This document shows positions 35,078 through 44,756 of a stretch of 64,000 nucleotides of DNA, piece by piece. The stretch is from Candidatus Saccharimonadota bacterium (GTDB taxonomy: Bacteria; Patescibacteriota; Saccharimonadia; Saccharimonadales; Saccharimonadaceae). Where the stretch lies: contig JAFWIP010000002.1 of the NCBI GenBank assembly GCA_017514805.1, positions 100,696 through 164,695 of the forward strand, given 5' to 3'. The position numbers and the translations under genes were made by a program. The notes under the pieces were generated by a model. The model did not search any database. It saw nothing but the letters and a program-made list of their open reading frames with translations, and was not told the origin of the DNA. The stretch's first letter is position 1. Each line of letters opens with the position of its first letter.

Positions 35078-35266
35078 TTACCATTTATTGCGTCCATGAT
35101 TATTCTTGCCTTTTGAATCATGAACTTTGCGGGAATCCTGATGGCCAGAATGAGTGTTGCCGGAACCTGAGCGATGTTGCGCATTGATGCGTCTCCTCGT
35201 GCAGTCCCAGCAAACGCAATCCTTCTTCTTTAGACCAGTACTCTTGCAAATACCTCCGCTTGCCAC
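35078..35266 (-). CDS. Small Cys/His-rich protein
   Basis: A 62-aa basic protein using the GTG at 35266, 8 nt after AAGGAAG; a GTG 9 nt upstream is possible. Four clustered Cys (GICK..., then DCVCWDC) suggest a small zinc ribbon, followed by a His/Ser/Gly-rich polar tail. The dedicated terminator supports expression. Function unknown. Confidence 0.5.
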   Translation of the reverse strand: MASGGICKSTGLKKKDCVCWDCTRRRINAQHRSGSGNTHSGHQDSRKVHDSKGKNNHGRNKW

Positions 35267-35436
35267 ATAGATCACTTCCTTTCATAAAAAGTACAAGCCG
35301 TGCGGCTCGTCTATATTATTTATAACATAAAATCGAACAATAATCAATACCAATAGCAGGGCAAAAAACAACTAAAAATACTAGCTATACGGCCTCTAAT
35401 ACGCTACAATATATACATAAGCACTAAAGAGAGGTC

Positions 35437-38400
35437 ATGACAAAACAAGGGCATATACTTCGACGCCGTCGTTCTATCTTTGTATTTTTGTCGGCCCTCG
35501 TTCTCCTCGCTATCGGTGGCACCATCGCCTTCAATAACAACATCTCTACGATGAATAATAAATTCGGTCTTGCATACTATCAGACTGAAAACACTGAAAA
35601 ATTCACCTCGCCAGACGATTGGAAGACTTGCGACGAAGTGCCAAAAGAAGCCATTGCTACTAACAAGTCCACGATGAATATTAAGGTTCGCGTTGGTTAC
35701 ATTGAATATTGGCGCAACCATGACGATACCGACAATCTTCCGCTCGTCCGCGACAATACTCGTCTCGCCGTCATTAACTTCCAGAACGCAAACGATTGGG
35801 AAGACGGCAACGATGGCTGGTATTACTGGAAGGGCACTCTCGCGCCAGGCGAATCGACCAACTCATATTTCAAATCTGTCACTTATAACTGTGAAGCGAA
35901 CATGTCGCTCGACGTGGTCTGTACAAAAACTGCGACCGGTACAGAATGCGTTAATCCAGAGAACCCATACGACGGCGCTAATTATCATCTAGATATTACT
36001 ATTCAGACTTCCCAGGAAGATGGCGAATTTCCAGAGCCTGCGACCTATGCCGTAAGTATTGATCCGAGCGGCGGCAATTACGATGGCAGCAGTGAACTAT
36101 ATACTACTCGTGTTCGCGCTGGCACGGTTATCGACCTAAGCAACATTAGCTACGTTGACCACGAGTTTAATGGATGGACCAGGAATGGTTCTAGTGCCTT
36201 TGCTGGCCAAACAATCACGATTACTGAAGATACGACTCTCGTCGCAAATTGGCTAAGTAGTATCTTCCATACTGTCACCGTTAATCCGAACGGCGGTATT
36301 TATGACGATAAATCTACCGCGAGCACCTATGATGTGCGCGAGGGCACTAGCTATGCTATCCTTGACACCAATCGCGAAAACTATGCCTTCGAGGGTTGGG
36401 AATACGCCGACGGCACGCCGGTTACGGGTGACTCGCTTGATAATATTACTAGCGACATTGTAATCAATGCTACTTGGGCTCCGGCTGTTGCGAGAATTGA
36501 GCGCACCGGTAAACTCTACTCGAGCATCATGAAGGCGGAAGCTGCCGCGCAAACCAATGATATTATTACTCTCCTTGTCGACACTGAGGAGACCGTCACA
36601 AACGAAAAAACCGTCACGCTTAACCTTAACGGCCACACTGTGACCGGTTCACTCACAAACACCGCCGCTGGCAACCTCACTCTTATTGATGGCGAAATTA
36701 ATAACCCAGACGGTACTGCCCTCACAAACAATGGTACTTTGACAATGGGTATTAACGACTACAAGGCTGATGGTAAAGTTAACATTATTAACAATTACGT
36801 CCGCCTCATTGGTACTCATACCAGCCTCAAGCAAAATGGCGTCTTTAATTTCTACGACGGTTTCCTCGAAGGCGATGTCGGCCTAGAAGGTCCGTATAAT
36901 GATTCACCAGTTTATCGCAATATTGAAGATGGCACGGTCGTTCACTATTTCCCATTAGTCGATCACATCGGCAATACTGAACGCCAGCACGTTGAGCTCG
37001 CTAGCGCTGACCTCGCAGTTTCAAAGACTACCGTCGGCGGCGACATCTACTACTACAACCTCCAAGACAACATTAATACCTCCGCTCGTACTGGCTACAA
37101 AATCTACATCGTTCGCGATTTTCCAGCCTCGTATCCAATTATTTCTCGCCCAGGCACCTCTGCGGATATTGATCTAGCTGGATATACAGTTAGCTCTGGC
37201 GAAGACATTACGGTTAATGGCGAGCTAAATATTACGGATAGCGGTTCTGAGGCAGATCCGTCCGTCAAAGGTAAAATGACTGTCCGCCTAACTATTACGG
37301 TTGGCGATACTGGCGAGCTAAACATCGATAACGCGGAAGTTCAGGAAATCACCAGCAACACTTTGCTGCAAAACTACGGCACAGTCAATCTCACGAACGG
37401 GGCAGTACTAAGCTCGACGAATGGTTATGTAATGGTATTAACTGACGATAATAATTTCGTCAACATGGATGCTACCTCTATGGTCACTTCTAGTACGCCA
37501 TCCAAAGCAACAATTCGAAACGAGCGTACGCCCGATAATCCATTCGTTCTTAGCGGCGGCATTATTCATGCCAGCACGCGTTATGCGATCGAAAATAAAG
37601 AATATAGCGACGCGACATTTCACATGACTGGTGGTGAAGTCCGGGCAACCAACAATGCTACTAGTGCGATTTATCAAGGCAAAGTCATAATCGACGGCGG
37701 CAAAGTCAATTTTGATGCGGCCACATCTTCGGGCACTGCTATCGCGAATACGCGGTCGCTGACAATTAATGACGGCGAGATCATTGCGCATAATACGAAC
37801 GAAGTGTATGCGGTGGGCGGTTGCGACTCTACTGTTTATATGAACGGCGGTAGCATAGAAGCAGTCAGCGAATATGGCGCCGCTTACGGCATTCGCTGTT
37901 CGGCGACAGTCCGAGATGCCACGATCACCGCTACGGCTCCTCGCAGTAGTGCAGTCGGTATCGGCGAAGCCGCGTTTGATGTTGCTCGGACGACGATTAC
38001 TACTAACGCTGGTTATTCTGCCACCGGCCTTGCGGGTTCCGGCTTTGGTAGAAACGCCTTCGTAAGCGATACTACGATTAGTTCGACTAGCTCTATTACT
38101 AATACTCCATATTACGGTGCCTTTGGTATCGATATGGGTAGTGCTTATGTCGAAGTGAGTGGCGATACGGTAATCACTGCGCACAATACTAGTGGCGGTA
38201 TTTCGTATGGTATTCGCGCCAATGGCTATGGCGGCGGCGCTGGAGTTGATTTGTTGTCTGGCACAATCAGCTCAACTTCCGATAACGGCAATGGTATCGG
38301 CGTCGAGGCGCAAAACGCCAACATCATGGGTGGCTCAATTTACGGTAACGGTATCGGCATTAACTCCGTCTATAATATTTTGAAGATTGGCAAAAACGAT

Positions 38401-41400
38401 AATGCAATCAATATTACTTCGCCACGAATCGAGGGTGGCGATCATGGCCTCGACGGAGCGGGTGGCTTTGACTATTATGATGGCGTCTTGATTGGCGGCA
38501 CTAATTCCTACGTCGAAGGCGTAATTCGTGGAACTCCAGACGGTACGAATTATCATCAAGAACGTGCTCAAGCCGAAGGCGACGACCCGACGGACCCAGA
38601 GCATTTTACTGGCACTCAAAGTACTTGGCTAGTTGAAGGCGAGAAATATCTCGCTGTTGGCGATCGAGAGTTCAGCTCGCTTACTGCCGCCTATCAAGCG
38701 GCTGGCGATGGTGGTACTGTGAAAGTCATTAAGGATGTTTCTGTCGCCGCCGATCTTCCAGTTAATCCATCTGGCACAACTATCAATTTTGACCTTAACG
38801 GCCATACAATTCATTATGCAAAAGGACTCCCGAATGAAGGTATAATGAATATTCTCGATAGTAGTAGCGATCATTCTGGCGTACTCAATGATTCGAGCTC
38901 GGGTTTCTCCACGATTTCAAATTCCGGCACACTTACCATCAAATCCGGTACGATCCAAAACTCCGTCAAATACGCCATTGATAACTCAGATAATGCAACT
39001 TTAATTATCGACGGCGGTGAAATAAAAACAACTGCCGGCGCCACTCGCGCAATATATCGCGGCAAGACCACGATGAATGCCGGTAAGATCACGATTGATT
39101 CTACGTACGACGGCGTTGCTGCTTTCGAAGCATCTAATACTCTGACTATTAATGACGGCACTATTTCGGTGCATAGTACTAATGCGGCTTACGGAATTAT
39201 TGGTTGTCACAATGCGATCACAGTGAGCAATGCGTCCTTGAGTATTGATAGTAATAATAGTGTTGCCTATGGCATTCGTTGTTCGGCAACAGTTTCTGAT
39301 TCAACGATTACTGTTGATGCGCCAAGGAGTGATGCAGTAGGCCTGCTCGAAGCTGCTTTTGATGTCGACCGTACGACGATTACTGCGAATGCTGGAAGGT
39401 CGGCAACCGGTATTTCTGGCACAGGCTTCGGAAAAAACATTTTCTTTGACGATTCGACAATTACGGTAACTAGCTCTATGTCCAATAATCCATATTACGG
39501 CGCGTATGGTATCTATACCGGCAGCGCTTATGCAGAGGTTAATAGTGGTACAATCACTGCAACAAATACAAATAATGGTTTTGCTTACGGTATTAATGCT
39601 AATGGTTATGGCGGCGGCGCTGGCGTCGATCTTGCTGGTGGAACTATTTCTGCAACTACCGGCTACAGTGATGGCGGTATCGGCATTGCGGCGCAAAACG
39701 CCAATATTACTGGCGGCTCAATCTACGGTAGCTATCTCGGCGTTTCCGCAACAAGTAATATGATTACGATCGGCAATAATACAGATAATAATATTGATAT
39801 TGCTATACCGCGAATCGAAGGTGATAAGCATGGCCTTGATGGATCAGGCGGTTTCAACTATTACGACGGCATCTTAATCGGCGGAGATAGTTCATATGTT
39901 GAGGGCGTTATTCGCGCAATTCCTGAGGGTACGACCTATCATAAAGAACGCGCTCAAGCCGAAGGTGACGACCCAACGGATCCAGAGCATTTTACTGGCA
40001 CTCAAAGTACTTGGCTAGTTGAAGGCGAGAAATATCTCGCTGTCGGCGCTCAGGAATTCAACTCACTTACTGCTGCGTACCAAGCAGTCGCCGATGGCGG
40101 CACTGTAAAAGTAATTAAAGATATCTTGGTTGCCGCAGACTTACCGACCAACCCTGCTGGCAAGACAATTTACTTCGACCTAAATGGTCATAGTCTCAGC
40201 TATACGAAGCCGCTCCCAAACGCTGGCACTATGAATATCATCGATAGTAGCGCAGGCCAAACGGGCGTGATAACTAATCCAAATAGAAGCTACGTTATTG
40301 ATAGCTCTGGCACGCTCAATGTTCAGTCTGGTACCATCCTTTCGTCTACTTATCGCGCAATTAAAGTTTCCTCCGCTGCGGCTACGGTTAACCTCACTGG
40401 TGGCGAAGTAAAACTAACCGGCAACGCTGACTTTGGCGTATACTATGATGCCAACAGCTCGCAAACCGGCTCGATTCGTCTAAACGGCGGTAAGGTCACG
40501 ATGGAGAATATCACTAACGGCGCTACAGCCTTGAGCGGTAGGGCATTTGTTGAAAGTGGCACAATTACCGGTAGCGGCTCTGGGGAAATTCGTGGTATTG
40601 CCGAATGTAGGTATAGCGACAAAGCAACTATTACTGGCGGAACGATTACGCTCCGATCTACTAGTATTGTTCGTGGTAGCTACTGTCCTACGACTATGTC
40701 TAGTGGAACGATTGATGTTAAAAGTACTGAATATGATAGTTATGGTATTAGCGGTTATGCTACGATGTCCGGCGGTACTATTATATCCAAGGCAAAGAAT
40801 GTTGCTCGCGGAATTGCTGGCTCAGTCAATATTAGTGGTACGAGTAGCATTACTGCCGAGGCTGAAAACAATACTGCATTTGGCTTTGAGGCGGGGAACA
40901 GCGACAACGTGATTTCTGGTGGCACAATTACAGTCCATAGTAAAAATGGCGACGCCTATGCCGCTCATGAAGATGGTTTCTATGTGAACGGCCGCATCGA
41001 TATGTCTGGCGGTACGCTCACGGCTACTTCGGATAACGCAAGCTCTACTGGTCTTCTCGCAAAGCATGGTGACATTACCGGCGGCACAATTACTGGTGGC
41101 ACAATCGGTATTCAATCCGTCTTTGAAAAGATGTATATCGGCACAAAAAATACTCCAATTGATATAAATACTCCAATCATTCGCGGCGGTTCTTATGGTC
41201 TCGCTGGCGTTGCATTTGATTTCTATGACGGTACTTTGAAGGGCGGCGTTTATGCCTATCAAGATGGCGTTATTAAGACCATTGCGGATAATTCAACAGT
41301 TCACATTGGCAGCGAAACAATTGACGGCGACCCATATAATGTTCAGTACCTAATCGCCGAATATGATGTTGCTAGAATCAATAGTACAAATTATACCTCG

Positions 41401-42744
41401 CTCGCAAAGGCGATTACTGCCGCGCAGACCGGCGACACTATCGTATTAATCGACGATAACTACATCTTCTATCCACTCAATATTCCTAGCGACAAAGACA
41501 TCACGATTGAAACTGACGGCTATGACGTGATTGAAAGTAATCCAATCACTAATAATGGCAAAGTAGTGCTCAAGAATTCCAATACCAGCAATAATCCGCT
41601 ATTCGACTATTCTGGCGCTGGTTACTTCATTCAAAATATGGCGGGCGCGGAGCTGGAGATTATTAATATCCCACTCAAGAGTAAATTCATTATCGAAAAC
41701 TCCGGTAGCTTATCATTGGATAATGTTTCGGCTACATCGACAGATACGGCAATTAAGAATCTCGGTACTCTAGATATTTCCAATCAGTCGACGATTAGTG
41801 GAACGAACTATGCTATTTATTCTAGTGGCGTAAGTCTCGATATTGCTGATTCGACGGCAAGTTCGCCAAATACGAGTTTCTATCAGAGCAATACTTCTGA
41901 TTCGACAATCGACAATTCTACTTTGACTGGCTATTTCTCGAACCAGGCGGGGAAGCTTGACGTGACGAGTAGTACTGTTCAGCGCTCCGGTGAAGAGATC
42001 CGTAATCTCATTGCTAATGGCAGCACTGCAAATACTACCTTCGATGATTCCACGATCACTTTCTCGCACGACACATTGACCTGCTATCAATGTAACGGCA
42101 CTACTATCGCGATCGATAACTCTGGCGAGCTCACACTAAAGGATTCTACTGCAACTCAGCTATATTATGGCTTCAACTCTGATATTAATTATCTTGTTCG
42201 CACTACTAGCGGAAAGCTTACGGTCGACGGCTCGACGCTCATATCTGACCAGAGTAATAATACCGGCAATGCAAACTTGGCGCACTACGGTATTCATAGC
42301 GCAAATTCGATTGTGAATATTGCAGACAGCGATATTACTGTCAAAAAGGCCAAAGGCTATGGCGTCATGAATGATAACGGTACGGTATTTATTGATACTA
42401 CGGATATTTCGGTCAACAGTACGGAGTCGTACGGCATATATAATAATACTGGCGAAGTAACGCTCGGCGAGGCGGAGCCGACTGATTCGGGGAATTGGGG
42501 CAAGGCGACAGCGAGCGTTTCGACTACGGATCCAAATATTAAGGCCGTCGGCACGAGTAATTTCGGCATTGGCGTGAAGAATATCTCTGGACGTTTCAAC
42601 TACTATGACGGCCGCATTACAGGTTCGACTCAGGCAATGCCAGAAACTCCAACTAATGTTGAATACAAGTATGAGCCTCGCTTTGATACCGACGGTGACG
42701 GATATCAGTACTGTATTCTTATCTGGTTACCGGGTGGTGAATAA
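35437..42744 (+). CDS. Giant beta-helix surface protein with SipW-type signal
   Basis: A 2435-aa protein. The N-terminus (IGGTIAFNNN...NKF) is the pattern of SipW-dependent TasA/camelysin-type exported proteins. Residues about 40-195 match two paralogues at 46675 and 48775. Two Listeria-Bacteroides (InlB-type) repeats occupy about 205-350 (each ending GW...ANW/ATW). The rest is a parallel beta-helix of pectate-lyase-like turns, rich in short NGG/SGG steps. Modules recur every 462 codons: the DNA around 38601 is almost repeated at 39987. No LPxTG anchor or C-terminal TM is visible. Probably a long filamentous surface adhesin. Confidence 0.8.
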   Translation: MTKQGHILRRRRSIFVFLSALVLLAIGGTIAFNNNISTMNNKFGLAYYQTENTEKFTSPDDWKTCDEVPKEAIATNKSTMNIKVRVGYIEYWRNHDDTDNLPLVRDNTRLAVINFQNANDWEDGNDGWYYWKGTLAPGESTNSYFKSVTYNCEANMSLDVVCTKTATGTECVNPENPYDGANYHLDITIQTSQEDGEFPEPATYAVSIDPSGGNYDGSSELYTTRVRAGTVIDLSNISYVDHEFNGWTRNGSSAFAGQTITITEDTTLVANWLSSIFHTVTVNPNGGIYDDKSTASTYDVREGTSYAILDTNRENYAFEGWEYADGTPVTGDSLDNITSDIVINATWAPAVARIERTGKLYSSIMKAEAAAQTNDIITLLVDTEETVTNEKTVTLNLNGHTVTGSLTNTAAGNLTLIDGEINNPDGTALTNNGTLTMGINDYKADGKVNIINNYVRLIGTHTSLKQNGVFNFYDGFLEGDVGLEGPYNDSPVYRNIEDGTVVHYFPLVDHIGNTERQHVELASADLAVSKTTVGGDIYYYNLQDNINTSARTGYKIYIVRDFPASYPIISRPGTSADIDLAGYTVSSGEDITVNGELNITDSGSEADPSVKGKMTVRLTITVGDTGELNIDNAEVQEITSNTLLQNYGTVNLTNGAVLSSTNGYVMVLTDDNNFVNMDATSMVTSSTPSKATIRNERTPDNPFVLSGGIIHASTRYAIENKEYSDATFHMTGGEVRATNNATSAIYQGKVIIDGGKVNFDAATSSGTAIANTRSLTINDGEIIAHNTNEVYAVGGCDSTVYMNGGSIEAVSEYGAAYGIRCSATVRDATITATAPRSSAVGIGEAAFDVARTTITTNAGYSATGLAGSGFGRNAFVSDTTISSTSSITNTPYYGAFGIDMGSAYVEVSGDTVITAHNTSGGISYGIRANGYGGGAGVDLLSGTISSTSDNGNGIGVEAQNANIMGGSIYGNGIGINSVYNILKIGKNDNAINITSPRIEGGDHGLDGAGGFDYYDGVLIGGTNSYVEGVIRGTPDGTNYHQERAQAEGDDPTDPEHFTGTQSTWLVEGEKYLAVGDREFSSLTAAYQAAGDGGTVKVIKDVSVAADLPVNPSGTTINFDLNGHTIHYAKGLPNEGIMNILDSSSDHSGVLNDSSSGFSTISNSGTLTIKSGTIQNSVKYAIDNSDNATLIIDGGEIKTTAGATRAIYRGKTTMNAGKITIDSTYDGVAAFEASNTLTINDGTISVHSTNAAYGIIGCHNAITVSNASLSIDSNNSVAYGIRCSATVSDSTITVDAPRSDAVGLLEAAFDVDRTTITANAGRSATGISGTGFGKNIFFDDSTITVTSSMSNNPYYGAYGIYTGSAYAEVNSGTITATNTNNGFAYGINANGYGGGAGVDLAGGTISATTGYSDGGIGIAAQNANITGGSIYGSYLGVSATSNMITIGNNTDNNIDIAIPRIEGDKHGLDGSGGFNYYDGILIGGDSSYVEGVIRAIPEGTTYHKERAQAEGDDPTDPEHFTGTQSTWLVEGEKYLAVGAQEFNSLTAAYQAVADGGTVKVIKDILVAADLPTNPAGKTIYFDLNGHSLSYTKPLPNAGTMNIIDSSAGQTGVITNPNRSYVIDSSGTLNVQSGTILSSTYRAIKVSSAAATVNLTGGEVKLTGNADFGVYYDANSSQTGSIRLNGGKVTMENITNGATALSGRAFVESGTITGSGSGEIRGIAECRYSDKATITGGTITLRSTSIVRGSYCPTTMSSGTIDVKSTEYDSYGISGYATMSGGTIISKAKNVARGIAGSVNISGTSSITAEAENNTAFGFEAGNSDNVISGGTITVHSKNGDAYAAHEDGFYVNGRIDMSGGTLTATSDNASSTGLLAKHGDITGGTITGGTIGIQSVFEKMYIGTKNTPIDINTPIIRGGSYGLAGVAFDFYDGTLKGGVYAYQDGVIKTIADNSTVHIGSETIDGDPYNVQYLIAEYDVARINSTNYTSLAKAITAAQTGDTIVLIDDNYIFYPLNIPSDKDITIETDGYDVIESNPITNNGKVVLKNSNTSNNPLFDYSGAGYFIQNMAGAELEIINIPLKSKFIIENSGSLSLDNVSATSTDTAIKNLGTLDISNQSTISGTNYAIYSSGVSLDIADSTASSPNTSFYQSNTSDSTIDNSTLTGYFSNQAGKLDVTSSTVQRSGEEIRNLIANGSTANTTFDDSTITFSHDTLTCYQCNGTTIAIDNSGELTLKDSTATQLYYGFNSDINYLVRTTSGKLTVDGSTLISDQSNNTGNANLAHYGIHSANSIVNIADSDITVKKAKGYGVMNDNGTVFIDTTDISVNSTESYGIYNNTGEVTLGEAEPTDSGNWGKATASVSTTDPNIKAVGTSNFGIGVKNISGRFNYYDGRITGSTQAMPETPTNVEYKYEPRFDTDGDGYQYCILIWLPGGE

Positions 42745-42762
42745 AAAAAAGACATAAAAAAA

Positions 42763-42837
42763 TGGCTCCCCCGGCCAGACTCGAACTGGCAACCTCGAAG
42801 TTAACAGCTTCTTGCTCCACCATTGAGCTACAGGGGA
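42763..42837 (-). tRNA. tRNA-Asn(GTT)
   Basis: The cloverleaf folds on the minus strand: acceptor TCCCCTG/CGGGGGA, D-arm GCTC/GAGC, anticodon loop CTGTTAA (anticodon GTT), T-arm GCCAG-TTCGAGT-CTGGC, discriminator G and an encoded CCA. 75 nt including CCA. TTGACA (42873-42878) and TAGAAT (42849-42854), spacer 18, form its own promoter; a U-run follows the CCA. Confidence 0.95.
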
Positions 42838-42934
42838 TTGCAAGTACTATTCTATCAAGAATACTGTTATTCTGTCAAGCTAAACAACACAGTAATTCTT
42901 TGTTAAAATAAAGGTATAAATACGGAGGTTTTCT

Positions 42935-44755
42935 ATGTGCGGAATTGTGGGCTATGTAGGTAACAAAAAGGCGCAAGACGTTCTAGTCGGCGGTCTTCGT
43001 AGGCTAGAGTATCGCGGCTACGATTCGGCTGGTATTGCTACGCTTGACGAGAACAACGAGGCTCACCTCGCACGTTCGGTCGGTAAGATCGTTGAGCTTG
43101 CTAAAGTCCTTGATTCTGAGCCACAAACTGGGCATCTCGGTATTGGTCATACTCGTTGGGCTACGCATGGCGGTGTTACGGAGACTAATGCGCATCCTCA
43201 TCATGTCGGCAATATCTATATGGTTCATAATGGCATCATTGAGAACTACAAAGAGCTCAAGGCTGAGCTAAACGATTACAAATTTGCCTCCGATACCGAC
43301 ACAGAAGTTCTAGCTGCTTTAATTGATAGCAATTATAAAGATGGCGTCTCGTTAAAAGATGCTGTCGCAAAATCGCTCAAGCGTATTCGTGGTACCTACG
43401 GTATCGCTGTTTTTTCGCCAAAAGAACCGGGCACGATTATTGTCGCGCGCCTCGGCTCGCCGTTGATTATTGGTTTAGGGCAGGGCGAAACGCTAATTGC
43501 CTCTGACGCATCGGCGCTCTTGGGCTACACGCGTGAAGCGATTTATCTTAATGATGGCGAATTAGCAGTTTGTACGGACAAAGGCGCCGAGGTCTTTACT
43601 CTCGGACTTAAGCATCTTGATAGTAAACCTGAAACAATCGAAGGCGACCTTGCTCAGATTCAAAAGGGCGGCTACGACCACTTCTTGCTAAAAGAAATCA
43701 TGGAGCAAGCAACCACGCTTCATAATACGCTCAGCGGTCGCATTAATCCAAAAGCTGGCAAGATGCATCTTGGTGGCCCGAATCTTACTGAAAAAGAAAT
43801 GCGCGATATTCATCATGTCGTGATTGTTGGCTGTGGCACCGCGTATTATGCCGGTCTCCTTGCGTCATATTATATGGAGCAGCTCGTCCCAGATTTAACA
43901 ACTGAGGTCGTTGTTGCGAGTGAATATCGTTATCGCTCATTCCATTTGCCAAAAGATTCCGTCGCGCTTATCGTCTCGCAATCCGGCGAAACTGCTGATA
44001 CTTTGGCCTGCCTCCGCGAGATCAAAAAACGTGGCATTAAGACGCTCGGTATTGTTAATGTCGTTGGCTCGACAATCGCGCGCGAAGTTGATGGTGGCAC
44101 TTATGTCCACGCCGGTCCGGAGATTTCGGTCGCTTCCACAAAAGCCTTCACTGCGCAGGTTGTTACAATGTTGATGTTTGCTGGTATGCTCGCTGAATAC
44201 CACGGCGGCGATCCAAAACTCATTGCCGAGTTTACGCGTGAGTTAGAAATCTTGCCAAAAGAAATCGAGAATGTCCTTAGCGCTAATCGCGAAACTATGG
44301 AAAAACTCGCCAAGAAATATTCTAAGTTCGACCACGCGCTTTATCTCGGCCGCGATACTGCCTACCCAATCGCGCTCGAAGGCGCTCTAAAGTTGAAAGA
44401 GATTTCCTATATTCATTCTGAAGGCTACGCAAGTGGCGAACTTAAGCATGGTCCAATCGCCCTCATCGACGACCGATTCTTCGAAGTCTTCACGATTCTC
44501 GATAACTGGCTCTTTGATAAGGCTTGCGGCGGCCTTCATGAAGTTCGCGCTCGTGGCGGTAAAACAATTGTCCTTACCAATTCCAAGGCTGACATCGAGG
44601 CAGACGATATTGTCTGCATTGAAAGTCCAATTAAGCTGCTTACTCCGATTCTCTTAAATACGCTTCAGCAACTCTTCGCGTATTATGTTGCAGTCGAACG
44701 CGGTAACGACGTTGACCAACCTCGCAATCTCGCAAAATCTGTAACGGTGGAATAA
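42935..44755 (+). CDS. glmS: Glutamine-fructose-6-phosphate aminotransferase
   Basis: A 606-aa enzyme making glucosamine-6-phosphate from fructose-6-phosphate and glutamine, the entry to UDP-GlcNAc and peptidoglycan. N-terminal nucleophile Cys2 (MCGIVGYVG), glutaminase motifs RRLEYRGYDSAGIA and GHTRWATHG, then two SIS domains (SQSGETADTL; SEGYASGELKHGPIAL) and C-terminal KSVTVE. SD GGAGG precedes the ATG. One nucleotide separates it from the ABC transporter gene. Confidence 0.98.
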   Translation: MCGIVGYVGNKKAQDVLVGGLRRLEYRGYDSAGIATLDENNEAHLARSVGKIVELAKVLDSEPQTGHLGIGHTRWATHGGVTETNAHPHHVGNIYMVHNGIIENYKELKAELNDYKFASDTDTEVLAALIDSNYKDGVSLKDAVAKSLKRIRGTYGIAVFSPKEPGTIIVARLGSPLIIGLGQGETLIASDASALLGYTREAIYLNDGELAVCTDKGAEVFTLGLKHLDSKPETIEGDLAQIQKGGYDHFLLKEIMEQATTLHNTLSGRINPKAGKMHLGGPNLTEKEMRDIHHVVIVGCGTAYYAGLLASYYMEQLVPDLTTEVVVASEYRYRSFHLPKDSVALIVSQSGETADTLACLREIKKRGIKTLGIVNVVGSTIAREVDGGTYVHAGPEISVASTKAFTAQVVTMLMFAGMLAEYHGGDPKLIAEFTRELEILPKEIENVLSANRETMEKLAKKYSKFDHALYLGRDTAYPIALEGALKLKEISYIHSEGYASGELKHGPIALIDDRFFEVFTILDNWLFDKACGGLHEVRARGGKTIVLTNSKADIEADDIVCIESPIKLLTPILLNTLQQLFAYYVAVERGNDVDQPRNLAKSVTVE

Positions 44756-44756
44756 G

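Noticed and set aside
36253..39763. Several open frames on either strand inside the beta-helix gene
   Set aside because: They are shadows of the repetitive 2435-aa coding sequence, with no promoter or SD and low-complexity products.
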